Source: Mycobacterium sp. Aquia_213
GTDB lineage: Bacteria > Actinomycetota > Actinomycetes > Mycobacteriales > Mycobacteriaceae
NCBI RefSeq assembly: GCF_026625985.1
Contig: NZ_CP113116.1
Location: forward strand, 1,116,001 to 1,180,000
Reading direction: 5' to 3'
Length of the DNA stretch: 64,000 bases
The position numbers and the translations under genes are program-made. Shown here one piece after another: positions 44,860-53,612 of the stretch. Position 1 is the stretch's first letter; every line of letters begins with the position of its first letter. The notes beneath the pieces were generated by a model that did no database searches, was not told where the DNA came from, and was given only the letters and a program-made list of their open reading frames with translations.

Positions 44860-46749
44860 ATGAGCCCCGTATCGGAGGAGCCCGTGCCACGCAGCAGCCT
44901 GGACTTGGTCGTCACCTCCGTGGCAGCTCAGCTGATGGAGGCAACGGCGTCCACGGCGACTCAGGTAAGCGAAAAGGTCCTCGCGCAGCTGGTCGAGCAG
45001 TTCGGTCTTGACGCCAGTTTCCTGCGGCACCGCGACGAGATTTCCCGCGCCTCGGTGCTGATCGCGGAGTGGCCGCCGCGCATCGAGCTTCCGGATCCGG
45101 ATCCGATGGCCGTTGCCCAAAAAAGCGAGGACGCCCTGCTCGCCCAATGCGAGCAAGGCAGGAAACCGGTGCTGATATCGCCCGGTCAGCCCCGCCGCTC
45201 CTGGTGGCGTCCGCTGGCGCGACCCCAGCAACCTGCGGCTCCCTCGGTGGCGGTGGCGCCCCTGGTATCGGGCGAGGTGACCACCGGTTTGCTCGGGTTC
45301 GTCAAATTCGGCGTCCGGAAATGGAAGCAAGCCGAGATCAATACGCTTGAGGTGGTCGCGGCCCTGTTCGCGCAGCTGCAAGCCCGTATCGCGGCGGAGG
45401 AGAAGCTTCGCTATCTGGCCGAGCATGACGATCTGACCGGTCTGTACAACCGTCGGGCGCTGGTCGCGCACTTGTCCGAACGGCTCGCTGTCGGAAAGCC
45501 GGGACCCGTTGCGGTGCTGTATCTCGACCTCGACCGGTTGAAGCCGATCAACGACTATTTGGGCCATACCGCGGGCGACTGGTTCATCAGGGTCTTCGCG
45601 CAACGCATTCAGGTCTGCGCCGGAAGTCAGGCCATGATCGCCCGGCTGGGTGGCGACGAGTTCGTCGTCGTGCCCGAGCAGTCGATGTCGCCGGAGACCG
45701 CGGAGTCGTTCGCCCGTCGCTTGTCGAAAATGCTCTGCGAGCGCCTGGCCATCGGCGGGCACATGATCAGCCGCACCGTGAGCATCGGACTGGCGGTCGG
45801 GATGCCGGAGCGCGACAACTGCACCGCCTTGTTGCGCCGCGCCGACGAAGCGGTGCTGACCGCCAAGCGCGCCGGCGGCAACCAGATCGCGGTTTTCACC
45901 GACGACATGTCGTTGAAAAGCGCCTTCCGCAACGACATTGAGTTGCATCTGCAGGGCGATATCGGCAACGAGGCGCTGCTGCTGCACTATCTGCCCGAGG
46001 TCGACTTGTGGACCGGCGCGGTGGTGGCCGCCGAGGCGCTGGTCCGCTGGCGGCACCCGATCTGGGGCCTGCTGCTGCCCGACGCCTTCATCGGGGTGGC
46101 CGAATCGACGAACCTGGCCGGCGAGCTGGGCCGCTGGGTGATGCGCACCGCCTGCGCGGAGTTCAGCCGGTGGCGTGCCAACGGCGTGGGGCAGGGCGCG
46201 GTCTTGCGCATCAATGTGTCACCCGTGCAGCTGATCACCCGCGGCTTCGTTCGCAGCGTCGCGGAGACGATCGAAGAGTTCGGCATCGACGCCGCATCGT
46301 TGTGCCTGGAGATCACCGAGCGCGCCGTCGTGCACGACATCGAAACCACCCGCAATACCCTCGCGGAGCTCAAAGAGGTCGGTGTGCAGTTGGCGATCGA
46401 CGACTTCGGTACCGGTTATGCGGTGCTGTCGCACCTGAAGTCGCTGCCGGTCGACATGCTGAAGATCGATGCCGGATTCGTGCGCGACTTGGGGACCAAC
46501 GCCGGCGACCTGGCCATCGTTCGCGCGATCATCGGGCTCGCCGAGGCATTCGGTCTGCAAGTCGTAGCCGAGGGAGTCGAGACACCCGCTGCCGCACTCA
46601 CTTTGATGCAGCACGGGTGCCACCGCGCGCAAGGGTTCTTGTTGTCGAGACCCGTCCCCGGCGATGCGATGGAGGCATTGTTGTCGGCACGCTGGATGCC
46701 GATGCCATTCCTCGCCGATCGCGAGGCGCTGTCACTCGGCGTGATTTAA
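44860..46749 (+). CDS. GAF-GGDEF-EAL c-di-GMP synthase/phosphodiesterase (Rv1354c-like)
   Basis: A 629-residue protein: an N-terminal GAF-like sensor (about 10-180), GGDEF domain (about 185-345) with intact RLGGDEF, then EAL domain (about 365-615) with EALVRWRHP, LEITE, AIDDFGTGY, LKIDAGF, AEGVET and QGFLLSRP all present. Both activities are therefore possible. No RxxD inhibitory site precedes GGDEF. It is similar to M. tuberculosis Rv1354c in order and length. Here it opens a polysaccharide locus that also encodes a BcsB-like protein, which suggests c-di-GMP control of export. Confidence 0.93.
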   Translation: MSPVSEEPVPRSSLDLVVTSVAAQLMEATASTATQVSEKVLAQLVEQFGLDASFLRHRDEISRASVLIAEWPPRIELPDPDPMAVAQKSEDALLAQCEQGRKPVLISPGQPRRSWWRPLARPQQPAAPSVAVAPLVSGEVTTGLLGFVKFGVRKWKQAEINTLEVVAALFAQLQARIAAEEKLRYLAEHDDLTGLYNRRALVAHLSERLAVGKPGPVAVLYLDLDRLKPINDYLGHTAGDWFIRVFAQRIQVCAGSQAMIARLGGDEFVVVPEQSMSPETAESFARRLSKMLCERLAIGGHMISRTVSIGLAVGMPERDNCTALLRRADEAVLTAKRAGGNQIAVFTDDMSLKSAFRNDIELHLQGDIGNEALLLHYLPEVDLWTGAVVAAEALVRWRHPIWGLLLPDAFIGVAESTNLAGELGRWVMRTACAEFSRWRANGVGQGAVLRINVSPVQLITRGFVRSVAETIEEFGIDAASLCLEITERAVVHDIETTRNTLAELKEVGVQLAIDDFGTGYAVLSHLKSLPVDMLKIDAGFVRDLGTNAGDLAIVRAIIGLAEAFGLQVVAEGVETPAAALTLMQHGCHRAQGFLLSRPVPGDAMEALLSARWMPMPFLADREALSLGVI

Positions 46750-46762
46750 CTCAAGAAAGAGA

Positions 46763-48448
46763 ATGGTCGAAAAAATTAGCAAGAAAGCACTGGCTATTGC
46801 CATGTTCGCAATGTTGGTACTCAACGGCTGTGGCGGTCAGAAGCAGAGCGGTCCGATGAGCGCGATGGTCAGCCCGGCCATCCCGTCGAACACGCAGGAG
46901 ATCCCCAACCCGCTGCGCGGCCAGTACGAAGACCTGTTGCAACCGCTTTTCCCACAAGGCAATCCGGCACAGCAGCGGTATCCGGCTTGGCCGGCGTCGA
47001 ACGATGCGAGCCTGCGTGTTTCGTGGCGCCAGATCCAGCCCGTCGACCCGCACACGTTGCCACCCGATGCTCCCGACGATCGCAAGTACGATTTCAGTGC
47101 GATCGACGATGTGCTGGCCAAGCTGGGCGATCGCGGCATGCGGATGACGCTTCGGGTGATGGCCTACAGCTCGTGCTGCGACGACTCGTATCCGAACAAC
47201 ACGAACATCAGCGTTCCCGACTGGGTGCGCGCGCTGCCGGGCGCTACGACCAACTACCCCAATCCACCGACTGGTCCGGCGGCCGGGGTGATGCAGGTGG
47301 TGCCGAACTGGAACGATCCCAACTACTTAAGCGCATTTCAGGATCTGCTTGCTGCGCTCGGCAGGCGCTACGACCGTGATGAGCGGCTGAGTGTGTTCGA
47401 GTTTTCCGGCTACGGGGATTTCAGCGAGAACCACATCGCGTATTTGCGCGACGTGCTCGGCGCGCCGGGCCCCGACCCCGACAGCAGCGTCGCAAAGCTG
47501 GGCTATTACAGCCAGTTTCGTGATCAGAGCATCACCACCGCGTCGATCAAACAGCTGGTCGCCGCGAACGTGAACGCCTTTCCGCATACCCAATTGGTGA
47601 CCGCGCCGGATAATCCGGAGATCGTGCGCGAACTGCTCGCCGACGACGTCACCAAGAAGCTGTCGGCGCCGGTCGGTATCCGCGCGGACTGTCTCGGTGT
47701 CTACTCGCCGTTGCCAACGTGGGCCGAGTCCAACGACTCGCAATACGTGCGGTCCAACGATGCGGTCGTCAATGCGATCAAGCAGCGCTTGTCCTCGGCG
47801 CTGCTGATCACCGAATGGTGCCAGCTGCCCAGCGGGACCAACCCCCGGACCTATTACGAAAAAGGTCTGCACGACGTTGTCAGATACCACGTGTCGATGA
47901 CGTCGAGCTTCAATTTCCCTGACCGGGAATCGAATTCGGCAATGGACCCCAAGCTGTACGTGCTGTGGGCTCAGGCCAACGCGTCCGCCGGCTATCGGTA
48001 TTCGGTCGAGGCCCGCTCCGGATCGCAATCGCAGCAGGGCAAGGTGGCGACCATCTTGGCGGTATGGACGAATTACGGAGCCGCGGCCGCCACCGAGAAT
48101 TGGGTGCCGAGTTACAAGCTCGTGGATTTCACCGGAACCGTGGTGCGGACGATCCCGGCAACGGTCAACCTCAAATCGCTGGTGTCCGACGACACCAGCC
48201 AATCGCGCGAGCAGGCGGTGCCGACGTCGGCCACCGAGACGGTTCACGTCGACTTGGGTGGCTTGGCGCCGGGGCACTACACGGTGCGCGCATCCGTCGA
48301 GTGGCAGCAGCACAAGCCGGACGCGACGCACCTGGTGAACTATCCGCCCATGCAGCTGGCGCGCGATGGCCGGGACAACTCAGGGTTGTATCCGATTGCG
48401 ACACTGGATGTTCCGCGCGACTCACTGATCTCCGACCTGGGTAAGTAG
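46763..48448 (+). CDS. Lipoprotein with DUF4832-type glycoside-hydrolase-like barrel
   Basis: A 561-residue secreted protein with a signal sequence and lipobox (LVLNGCGG, cysteine near 23). The segments NPLRGQYED, YDFSAIDDVLAKLGDRGMRM, VPDWVRAL and FEFSGYGDFSENH match DUF4874/DUF4832 proteins, which have a TIM-barrel related to glycoside hydrolases; the last 150 residues look like a beta-sandwich. It is anchored outside the membrane and could trim or bind the exported polysaccharide. It starts 13 bp after the c-di-GMP gene and is probably in the same transcript. Confidence 0.8.
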   Translation: MVEKISKKALAIAMFAMLVLNGCGGQKQSGPMSAMVSPAIPSNTQEIPNPLRGQYEDLLQPLFPQGNPAQQRYPAWPASNDASLRVSWRQIQPVDPHTLPPDAPDDRKYDFSAIDDVLAKLGDRGMRMTLRVMAYSSCCDDSYPNNTNISVPDWVRALPGATTNYPNPPTGPAAGVMQVVPNWNDPNYLSAFQDLLAALGRRYDRDERLSVFEFSGYGDFSENHIAYLRDVLGAPGPDPDSSVAKLGYYSQFRDQSITTASIKQLVAANVNAFPHTQLVTAPDNPEIVRELLADDVTKKLSAPVGIRADCLGVYSPLPTWAESNDSQYVRSNDAVVNAIKQRLSSALLITEWCQLPSGTNPRTYYEKGLHDVVRYHVSMTSSFNFPDRESNSAMDPKLYVLWAQANASAGYRYSVEARSGSQSQQGKVATILAVWTNYGAAAATENWVPSYKLVDFTGTVVRTIPATVNLKSLVSDDTSQSREQAVPTSATETVHVDLGGLAPGHYTVRASVEWQQHKPDATHLVNYPPMQLARDGRDNSGLYPIATLDVPRDSLISDLGK

Positions 48449-48449
48449 C

Positions 48450-49523
48450 GTGTCGAACTCCCCAGGCGCGGGCCTTCGGGTGCTGTGGCTTTCGCCCTGG
48501 ATGCGGCCGTTGGCGCGCGTCCAGGCGGAGGCGTTGCAACGGCGCGGCGCCGACGTGTTGTTGGTGACCTGTGACCTGCACCCGGAGTCCGACACGCCCC
48601 GCGATTACGAGTTGGTGCTCGATCCGCGGTTTCGCACGCCGGCGACCTGGCCCGCGAGCGTCGCGGCATGGCGGCGCATTCGCAAGTTTCGGCCCGACGT
48701 CGTCGTCGCCGAGCTGGTTCGCGATCCACGGTGGATCGCGTTGGCCGGGCGGGTTCCGCGCGTTCAGCTGGTGCACGACGACCGTCCCCACGATGCGATC
48801 GAAGAACGGCCGGCGTACGAGCGCGCGGTATTCGACCGTTGGGGCGCCCACTCGGCGGCCACGGTTGCCTACAGCGACTATGTCGCGGCGGCCATCGCCG
48901 ACCGGCATGACGTGCTCGGTACCCGCGTTCACGTGTTGCCACTGACCAGCGACCTCGATCCGGTTCTGGTTCCCCCGCTGGTGGATCCCGACGGACGCCG
49001 CGACTTCGTGATGATCGGGCGGCTGCACCCCTACAAGAACATCGAGCTGGTCCTCGACGCTTGGCATCAACACGTGGCCGGCGGCGGCTGGCGCGGTGAC
49101 GACCTGGTGCTCATCGGTGACGGATCATTTGATCCGGGCACGCTGCCCGAACATGCACGGCGACGCACCGGCAGTTACCGCTATTCCGACATCGTTGCGA
49201 CGCTGGCCGCCGCGAAGGGCTCGATCGCGCATTACCGGCGCGCTTCGCAGAGCGGGGTGCAGGTGCTGTCGATGCAGCTGGGCGTCACACCGATCGTGTC
49301 CATGGCGGGCGGCCTGCCCGAATACCAACCGCCGGGCTGCCCGGCGGTTGGTGTCGATGATGTCGCCGGGCTGGTTACCGCATTCGACGAGCTCGCCGAT
49401 CCGGTCATCGCGGCGCAGCGCGGAGCGGCGGCGGCGGCTCACTACGCGCAGCGATGCACCGTCGACTGCGTTGCGGATCGCTTGTTGGGCGTGCTCACCG
49501 AGGCGGCGGGTAGTCGGCGCTGA
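48450..49523 (+). CDS. Glycosyltransferase, GT4-like
   Basis: A 357-residue GT-B glycosyltransferase. The N-terminal domain starts VLWLSPWMRPL; the C-terminal domain has DFVMIGRLHPYKNIELVLDAW (nucleotide-sugar loop) and SIAHYRRASQSGVQVLSMQLG ... GGLPEY, where GT4 enzymes bind the UDP or GDP sugar. Start is GTG at 48450, one base after the stop of the preceding lipoprotein gene. It is cytoplasmic and should add a sugar to the lipid-linked repeat unit. Confidence 0.85.
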   Translation: MSNSPGAGLRVLWLSPWMRPLARVQAEALQRRGADVLLVTCDLHPESDTPRDYELVLDPRFRTPATWPASVAAWRRIRKFRPDVVVAELVRDPRWIALAGRVPRVQLVHDDRPHDAIEERPAYERAVFDRWGAHSAATVAYSDYVAAAIADRHDVLGTRVHVLPLTSDLDPVLVPPLVDPDGRRDFVMIGRLHPYKNIELVLDAWHQHVAGGGWRGDDLVLIGDGSFDPGTLPEHARRRTGSYRYSDIVATLAAAKGSIAHYRRASQSGVQVLSMQLGVTPIVSMAGGLPEYQPPGCPAVGVDDVAGLVTAFDELADPVIAAQRGAAAAAHYAQRCTVDCVADRLLGVLTEAAGSRR

Positions 49524-49541
49524 CCGAGACGCGCCGCGGGA

Positions 49542-50459
49542 TCAGACCGCGATGTCGTTGAGGCCTAGTTCCAGCGGCTCGTCGAACGCCGGGACGTAGG
49601 TGTTGCGGATCCGGTTGATTCGGCTCAGGAACACCACATTGCCCGTGACGTACCGGTGAAACAGCCGCGTCGGCTCGTTCAGCAGGCGGAAGGCCCACTC
49701 CAGGTGAGCCCGGCGCATCCACATCGGGGCCCGCTTGGCCTTGCCGCCGATGAAGTCGATCAGCGCACCCGCATTGATGATCAGCGGGTTGTAGGTGACG
49801 TTGTCCTTCAGGTATGCGGCGACGAGTTCCTGCTTGGGCATGCCCATCCCGAGGACGATGATCCTCGGGCGGTGCTGCTCGACCAGTGCCAGGTACGTCG
49901 CCTCGTCCTGGAAACCGTCCTTGCTCACGATCACGTTGTGGCCGGCCTGGGTGAGCTGGTCGACCGCGGTGGACAGGTACGGGTCGGCGGTGCCCAGGAT
50001 CCCGACCGTCTGGCCTTTGGCGCTGTCCAGCAGGCGCGGGATGAAGTCGGTGCCGTTCATGTTCAGCCCGGCGTCGATGTTCAACGCCTGGAAGAGCAAC
50101 TGCATGCCGATGCCGTCACGCAAAATGACGTCCGACCGCAGCAGGGCGTCGGCAAACTCGGGGTGCCGGTTGCACAGGTTGAAGGCGTGCGCATTGACGA
50201 AAGAGATGATCCGACTGGTGGGGGAAGCGAGGCACTCCCGAATCAGGTCGTCGGCGTCGTCGTGGTCGTGGACCAGGGTGATGCTGTTGATGATTTCGGT
50301 CGTCACTTCGCGGTCGTGCGTGGTCGGTGCGACTTTCGCCGGCGCGAGGGGCGTGACCGCTGCAAACTGCGGCAGGGTGAGGGTTTCGCCGTACTGCCCA
50401 GCGGTGTCCTCGAGACGAATGACGTCGAGGATCGTGACGGGGGCCGAACTGAAAGCCTG
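49542..50459 (-). CDS. WecG/TagA/CpsF-family glycosyltransferase (GT26)
   Basis: A 305-residue GT26 enzyme with SRIISFVNAHAFNLCNRHPEF, DVILRDGIGMQLL, MNGTDFIPRLLD, ILGTADPYLSTA, IIVLGMGMPKQE and INAGALIDFIGGKAKRAPMW, all typical of WecG/TagA/CpsF. These enzymes add the second sugar to undecaprenyl-PP-linked intermediates. I prefer ATG 50459 because a -10-like TATTAT lies just upstream (50470-50475); the ATG at 50483 would place it inside the gene. It is convergent with the GT4 gene and follows the wzy-like gene after 134 bp. Confidence 0.9.
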   Translation of the reverse strand, partial: QAFSSAPVTILDVIRLEDTAGQYGETLTLPQFAAVTPLAPAKVAPTTHDREVTTEIINSITLVHDHDDADDLIRECLASPTSRIISFVNAHAFNLCNRHPEFADALLRSDVILRDGIGMQLLFQALNIDAGLNMNGTDFIPRLLDSAKGQTVGILGTADPYLSTAVDQLTQAGHNVIVSKDGFQDEATYLALVEQHRPRIIVLGMGMPKQELVAAYLKDNVTYNPLIINAGALIDFIGGKAKRAPMWMRRAHLEWAFRLLNEPTRLFHRYVTGNVVFLSRINRIRNTYVPAFDEPLELGLNDIAV

Positions 50460-50593
50460 CATAGAAGAGATAATACATGCCATAGGTATGCACTTACTAC
50501 AGAAACAGACTGTGAGTTAGGTAATAACTTGCGACCTCGGTCAGAGAGGAATTCGCGTCGGGGCGGCGCAGTACCCGCGGTATGAAATCGGCG

Positions 50594-52168
50594 TCAGAGT
50601 GACCGTGAGGCGTGCTTGGGCGTCGCGGCAACCACGGCCGGGCCTCCTACCAGCAGCGGGATCGGCTCGGTTATCGCGCTGTCGGCGGCGGTGCCGTCAT
50701 CAAGATCGGCGCTGACGGGTTCATCCGGCCGCCTACGCGCCACGTTGGCGAACCCCATCGCCGAACCGAGCACCATACCGAACACCACGGAATCGGGGGT
50801 GTCTTCGATGTTTGGACCGATAATGTTCAAAACCAGCAGGCCAGCGCTGACGGCACCGGCGATCTTCGCCGGCTTCGACGCGGTGCGCAGCGCCCGGATC
50901 ACCGGCCGGAGTGCAAACCACGCGAACGCCGCCATGCCCACCGCCCCGGCCTTGACGAGCCACCACAGATAGAAGTTGTGTGCGTAGGTGGTGCCCAGCA
51001 GCACGGTGAAGCTGTCGAACCCGAACTGGTCGCTCCCCGAGCCCTCGTCTCCGAAGGGCAGTCGGTAGGCGTAGCCGATTCCATGGCCGAACACGGGTGC
51101 TTTGGCAATTTCACGGGTCAGGTCGGCGTTTTCGACCAGCCGGTACTTCGTCGAGTCGTCCACGGCGAGCGAACTGGCCTTAACGCCGCCGAGGACGCGG
51201 TAGCTGAAGCCGGCGAACTGATGGCCCAGCCATTCTCCGGCCTTCGAATGTTGCAGCAGGAACAGCGCCCCCGGCACCATGGCCGCCAACACGACCACGC
51301 TGGTGACGGCAAAGCTGGCCGAGCGCCGCAGCGCCTGCCAGCCCGGGTTGGCAAAGAACGCGACGACGGCGGCCACTGCGATCGCGATCAGGGTGCCGCG
51401 CGAAAAAGCCAGCAACGAAATGATCAATGAGGGCACGCCCATCGCGAAAAACGTCGCGGGCCTGACCCGGCCGAGCACCTGGGCGGCGACCAGCGCGGCC
51501 AGCACTGCGACGGCCGGCGCCGTGGTGGGGATGATCAAGCGGGTGACTGAGCCGCCGGTGGTCGACTCGCCGATGGTTTCAAAACGGCCGGTCAGGCGCA
51601 GCCCCAACGACGAGCTCACGATGGCCATCGCCGCCGAAACCCACAGCGTCAACACGAGCGTCTGCGTCGCCCCCTTGATGTAATTGCCGTAGACGATCAG
51701 CAGTGCCAGCAGGTACCCCGCGACCATCTCGAACAGGCAGGTCATTTCGTGGAGTATCGCCTCGGGGGAGTGCCCATCCGCGAACCCGACCCCGGTGAAA
51801 AACAGCACCGTCAACACGAAGATGCCCGGCGGTATGTAATCCGAGAACTGCGGTCGCACCAGTTGGATCAGGTACAAGATCGCTAATAACACCACGACGT
51901 GCCAGACGTAGATTGTCGTCGGGCCGACGACCTTGCCGATATACAAACCAATGGGCAGCGCGCCGAAGGTGTAGAACAACGCGATCCACACCATCGCCTC
52001 GGGTCGTGCCCAGTACACGACCAGGCTGAACATCGCGCCGACCAGCACGGCACCTTCGTACGGGTCACGAACCGAGGCCACACCGAAGGCGAAACACCCA
52101 AACAGGAACATCGCCACGACCACCGCGGCCAACACCAGGCGGTGGCGATATCGGAGGTACCGGATCAC
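50594..52168 (-). CDS. O-antigen ligase / Wzy-like polysaccharide polymerase
   Basis: A 524-residue protein with about twelve membrane helices and a long extracytoplasmic loop near residues 310-390 (SKAGEWLGHQFAGFSYRVLG ... FGHGIGYAYRLPF ... AHNFYLWWLVKAG). The H-x-(5-10)-loop and AHNFYLWWLV pattern are typical of the O-antigen ligase/Wzy (Wzy_C) family, which joins lipid-linked sugar units. Start GTG at 52168 overlaps the stop of the Wzz-like gene (GTGA). It is the probable polymerase of the cluster. Confidence 0.87.
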   Translation of the reverse strand: MIRYLRYRHRLVLAAVVVAMFLFGCFAFGVASVRDPYEGAVLVGAMFSLVVYWARPEAMVWIALFYTFGALPIGLYIGKVVGPTTIYVWHVVVLLAILYLIQLVRPQFSDYIPPGIFVLTVLFFTGVGFADGHSPEAILHEMTCLFEMVAGYLLALLIVYGNYIKGATQTLVLTLWVSAAMAIVSSSLGLRLTGRFETIGESTTGGSVTRLIIPTTAPAVAVLAALVAAQVLGRVRPATFFAMGVPSLIISLLAFSRGTLIAIAVAAVVAFFANPGWQALRRSASFAVTSVVVLAAMVPGALFLLQHSKAGEWLGHQFAGFSYRVLGGVKASSLAVDDSTKYRLVENADLTREIAKAPVFGHGIGYAYRLPFGDEGSGSDQFGFDSFTVLLGTTYAHNFYLWWLVKAGAVGMAAFAWFALRPVIRALRTASKPAKIAGAVSAGLLVLNIIGPNIEDTPDSVVFGMVLGSAMGFANVARRRPDEPVSADLDDGTAADSAITEPIPLLVGGPAVVAATPKHASRSL

Positions 52169-53574
52169 GCCGATCCGCCGAGCTTCGCCCGGTAGCTCCG
52201 GGCGGCAGCCCTGGTGTGGCGGGCGACTTTGGCGTCGGTCAGCACCGTGCCGATGACGCGGGCCCCGGCCGCGTTCAGCGCGGTCAAGGCGTCGGCAAGT
52301 TCTTCCTCGGTGGTGCGCCGCGCCCGGACTACCAACACCGTGGCGTGTACGGCGCCGGCCAGCATGCCCGAGTCGGCCGTCGCCAGCACCGGCGGGCCGT
52401 CGACTACCGTCCGGGTAAACGTGGCCGAGAGCTCCTGCATCACGTTGTCCAGCACCTCCGGTGGGTACGCGCTGCAGGGCAGGGTGTCCCGGCGGGCTGC
52501 GCGTGGCGCAAGCATGAACAGCTTGGCAATCGGGGTCGGCTTGACAACTTCGACCGCGATTTCGGGGTTGGCCAGTGCGCTGGCCAGTCCTTCGCCCGAT
52601 TCGACCTTGAGCAAGCCGGCGATCACCGGCCGACGGGTGTCGCCCTCGACGAGCAGGACATCCTCGCCGGCTTCGGCGGATGCCTTCGCCAGGTTCAGCG
52701 CCGTGGTCGTGGTTCCCTCGCCGCCGAAGGGTGCCGTGACCACCAGCCGGCTTACTCCGGGTCCGGCCGCCCTGAGCAGACGTGCGCGCAGGCCTCGGAC
52801 CGCATCGTCGAATGAGATGTCGGTGCCGAATCGTGGTGCGGTGCCGCGTTTTCCGGGCAGCTCGGCCAATGTCGGCAGCTTGGAAAGCCGTTCCAGCTTC
52901 TCGCGATCGCGAAAGGTGTGATCGGTGGCCTCGCGGGTCAACGCCACCCCGACGCCGAGGAGCACGCCGGCCACCAGCCCCAGCGCCATGTTGCGCGTTG
53001 GCACCGGGCTGATCGGGTGGCGCGATGCACGGGCCGGCTCGACCACCGTCGCCCTGGTCGGGATTGCCTCGATCGTCTGGGGTTGCGGCGCAGGTTGGCC
53101 GTCGGCGGTCGGCGGCGGCGGGAGCGTCCCTTTCGGATTCACGCCCAACGTCCCGACGACCTCGACGAACTCGTCGGCCATCCCCTTCGTCAGCGCCGCC
53201 GCCCGATTCGGATCGGTGTCGGTGACGGTGATGGTGAACATCAACGACTTCGGGATGTACTGGACATTGGTCTTGCTGACCAGGGCCTCGGCGCTGATCG
53301 GGAGGTCGTAATGCGCGACCGCGCGCTCTGCTATCGAGCGCCCTCCGGCAATCGCCGCGTACGACGGCAGCCGATCCTGTGCGGCTTGCGTGCCGTAGTA
53401 CAGCTGGGACGGGTCGGTCTGACCGGGAAAGGAGATCAGCACGGTGGCCGACGACTCGTAGGCCTTCGTCTGGAACATCGTGATCGCCGCTGCGCCGGCG
53501 AGACAGGCCAGTAACGCGCCGACCAACAGCTTCCAGTGGACGGTCAGCGTCCGGGCAAAGGTGCGGAAATCCAT
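52165..53574 (-). CDS. Wzz/BY-kinase-like chain-length regulator with altered Walker A
   Basis: A 469-residue protein: helix near 17-33, an extracytoplasmic Wzz domain (about 35-195), a second helix near 200-215, then a cytoplasmic BY-kinase-like domain (about 255-460). The Walker A loop reads GGEGTTTT, so the usual lysine (GEGKTT) is threonine; the DNA codon is ACC. Walker A' is LLVEGDTRRP and Walker B VVDGPPV. The tail lacks a tyrosine cluster. It may regulate chain length without normal kinase activity. Its stop overlaps wzy; a hairpin lies before its start. Confidence 0.9.
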   Translation of the reverse strand: MDFRTFARTLTVHWKLLVGALLACLAGAAAITMFQTKAYESSATVLISFPGQTDPSQLYYGTQAAQDRLPSYAAIAGGRSIAERAVAHYDLPISAEALVSKTNVQYIPKSLMFTITVTDTDPNRAAALTKGMADEFVEVVGTLGVNPKGTLPPPPTADGQPAPQPQTIEAIPTRATVVEPARASRHPISPVPTRNMALGLVAGVLLGVGVALTREATDHTFRDREKLERLSKLPTLAELPGKRGTAPRFGTDISFDDAVRGLRARLLRAAGPGVSRLVVTAPFGGEGTTTTALNLAKASAEAGEDVLLVEGDTRRPVIAGLLKVESGEGLASALANPEIAVEVVKPTPIAKLFMLAPRAARRDTLPCSAYPPEVLDNVMQELSATFTRTVVDGPPVLATADSGMLAGAVHATVLVVRARRTTEEELADALTALNAAGARVIGTVLTDAKVARHTRAAARSYRAKLGGSA

Positions 53575-53589
53575 CGGGTGATACCTCTC

Positions 53590-53608
53590 TATGCCCTACC
53601 AGGGCATA
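53590..53608 (-). promoter_or_regulatory. 8-bp stem-loop just upstream of the wzz-like gene
   Basis: TATGCCCT (53590-53597) and AGGGCATA (53601-53608) form a perfect 8-bp stem with a 3-nt loop. On the mRNA it lies 15 nt before the ATG at 53574, directly next to the GAGG ribosome-binding site and 4 bp after the stop of the BcsB-like gene. It could set relative expression of the two genes, or be an mRNA processing site. Confidence 0.6.
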
Positions 53609-53612
53609 CTTT

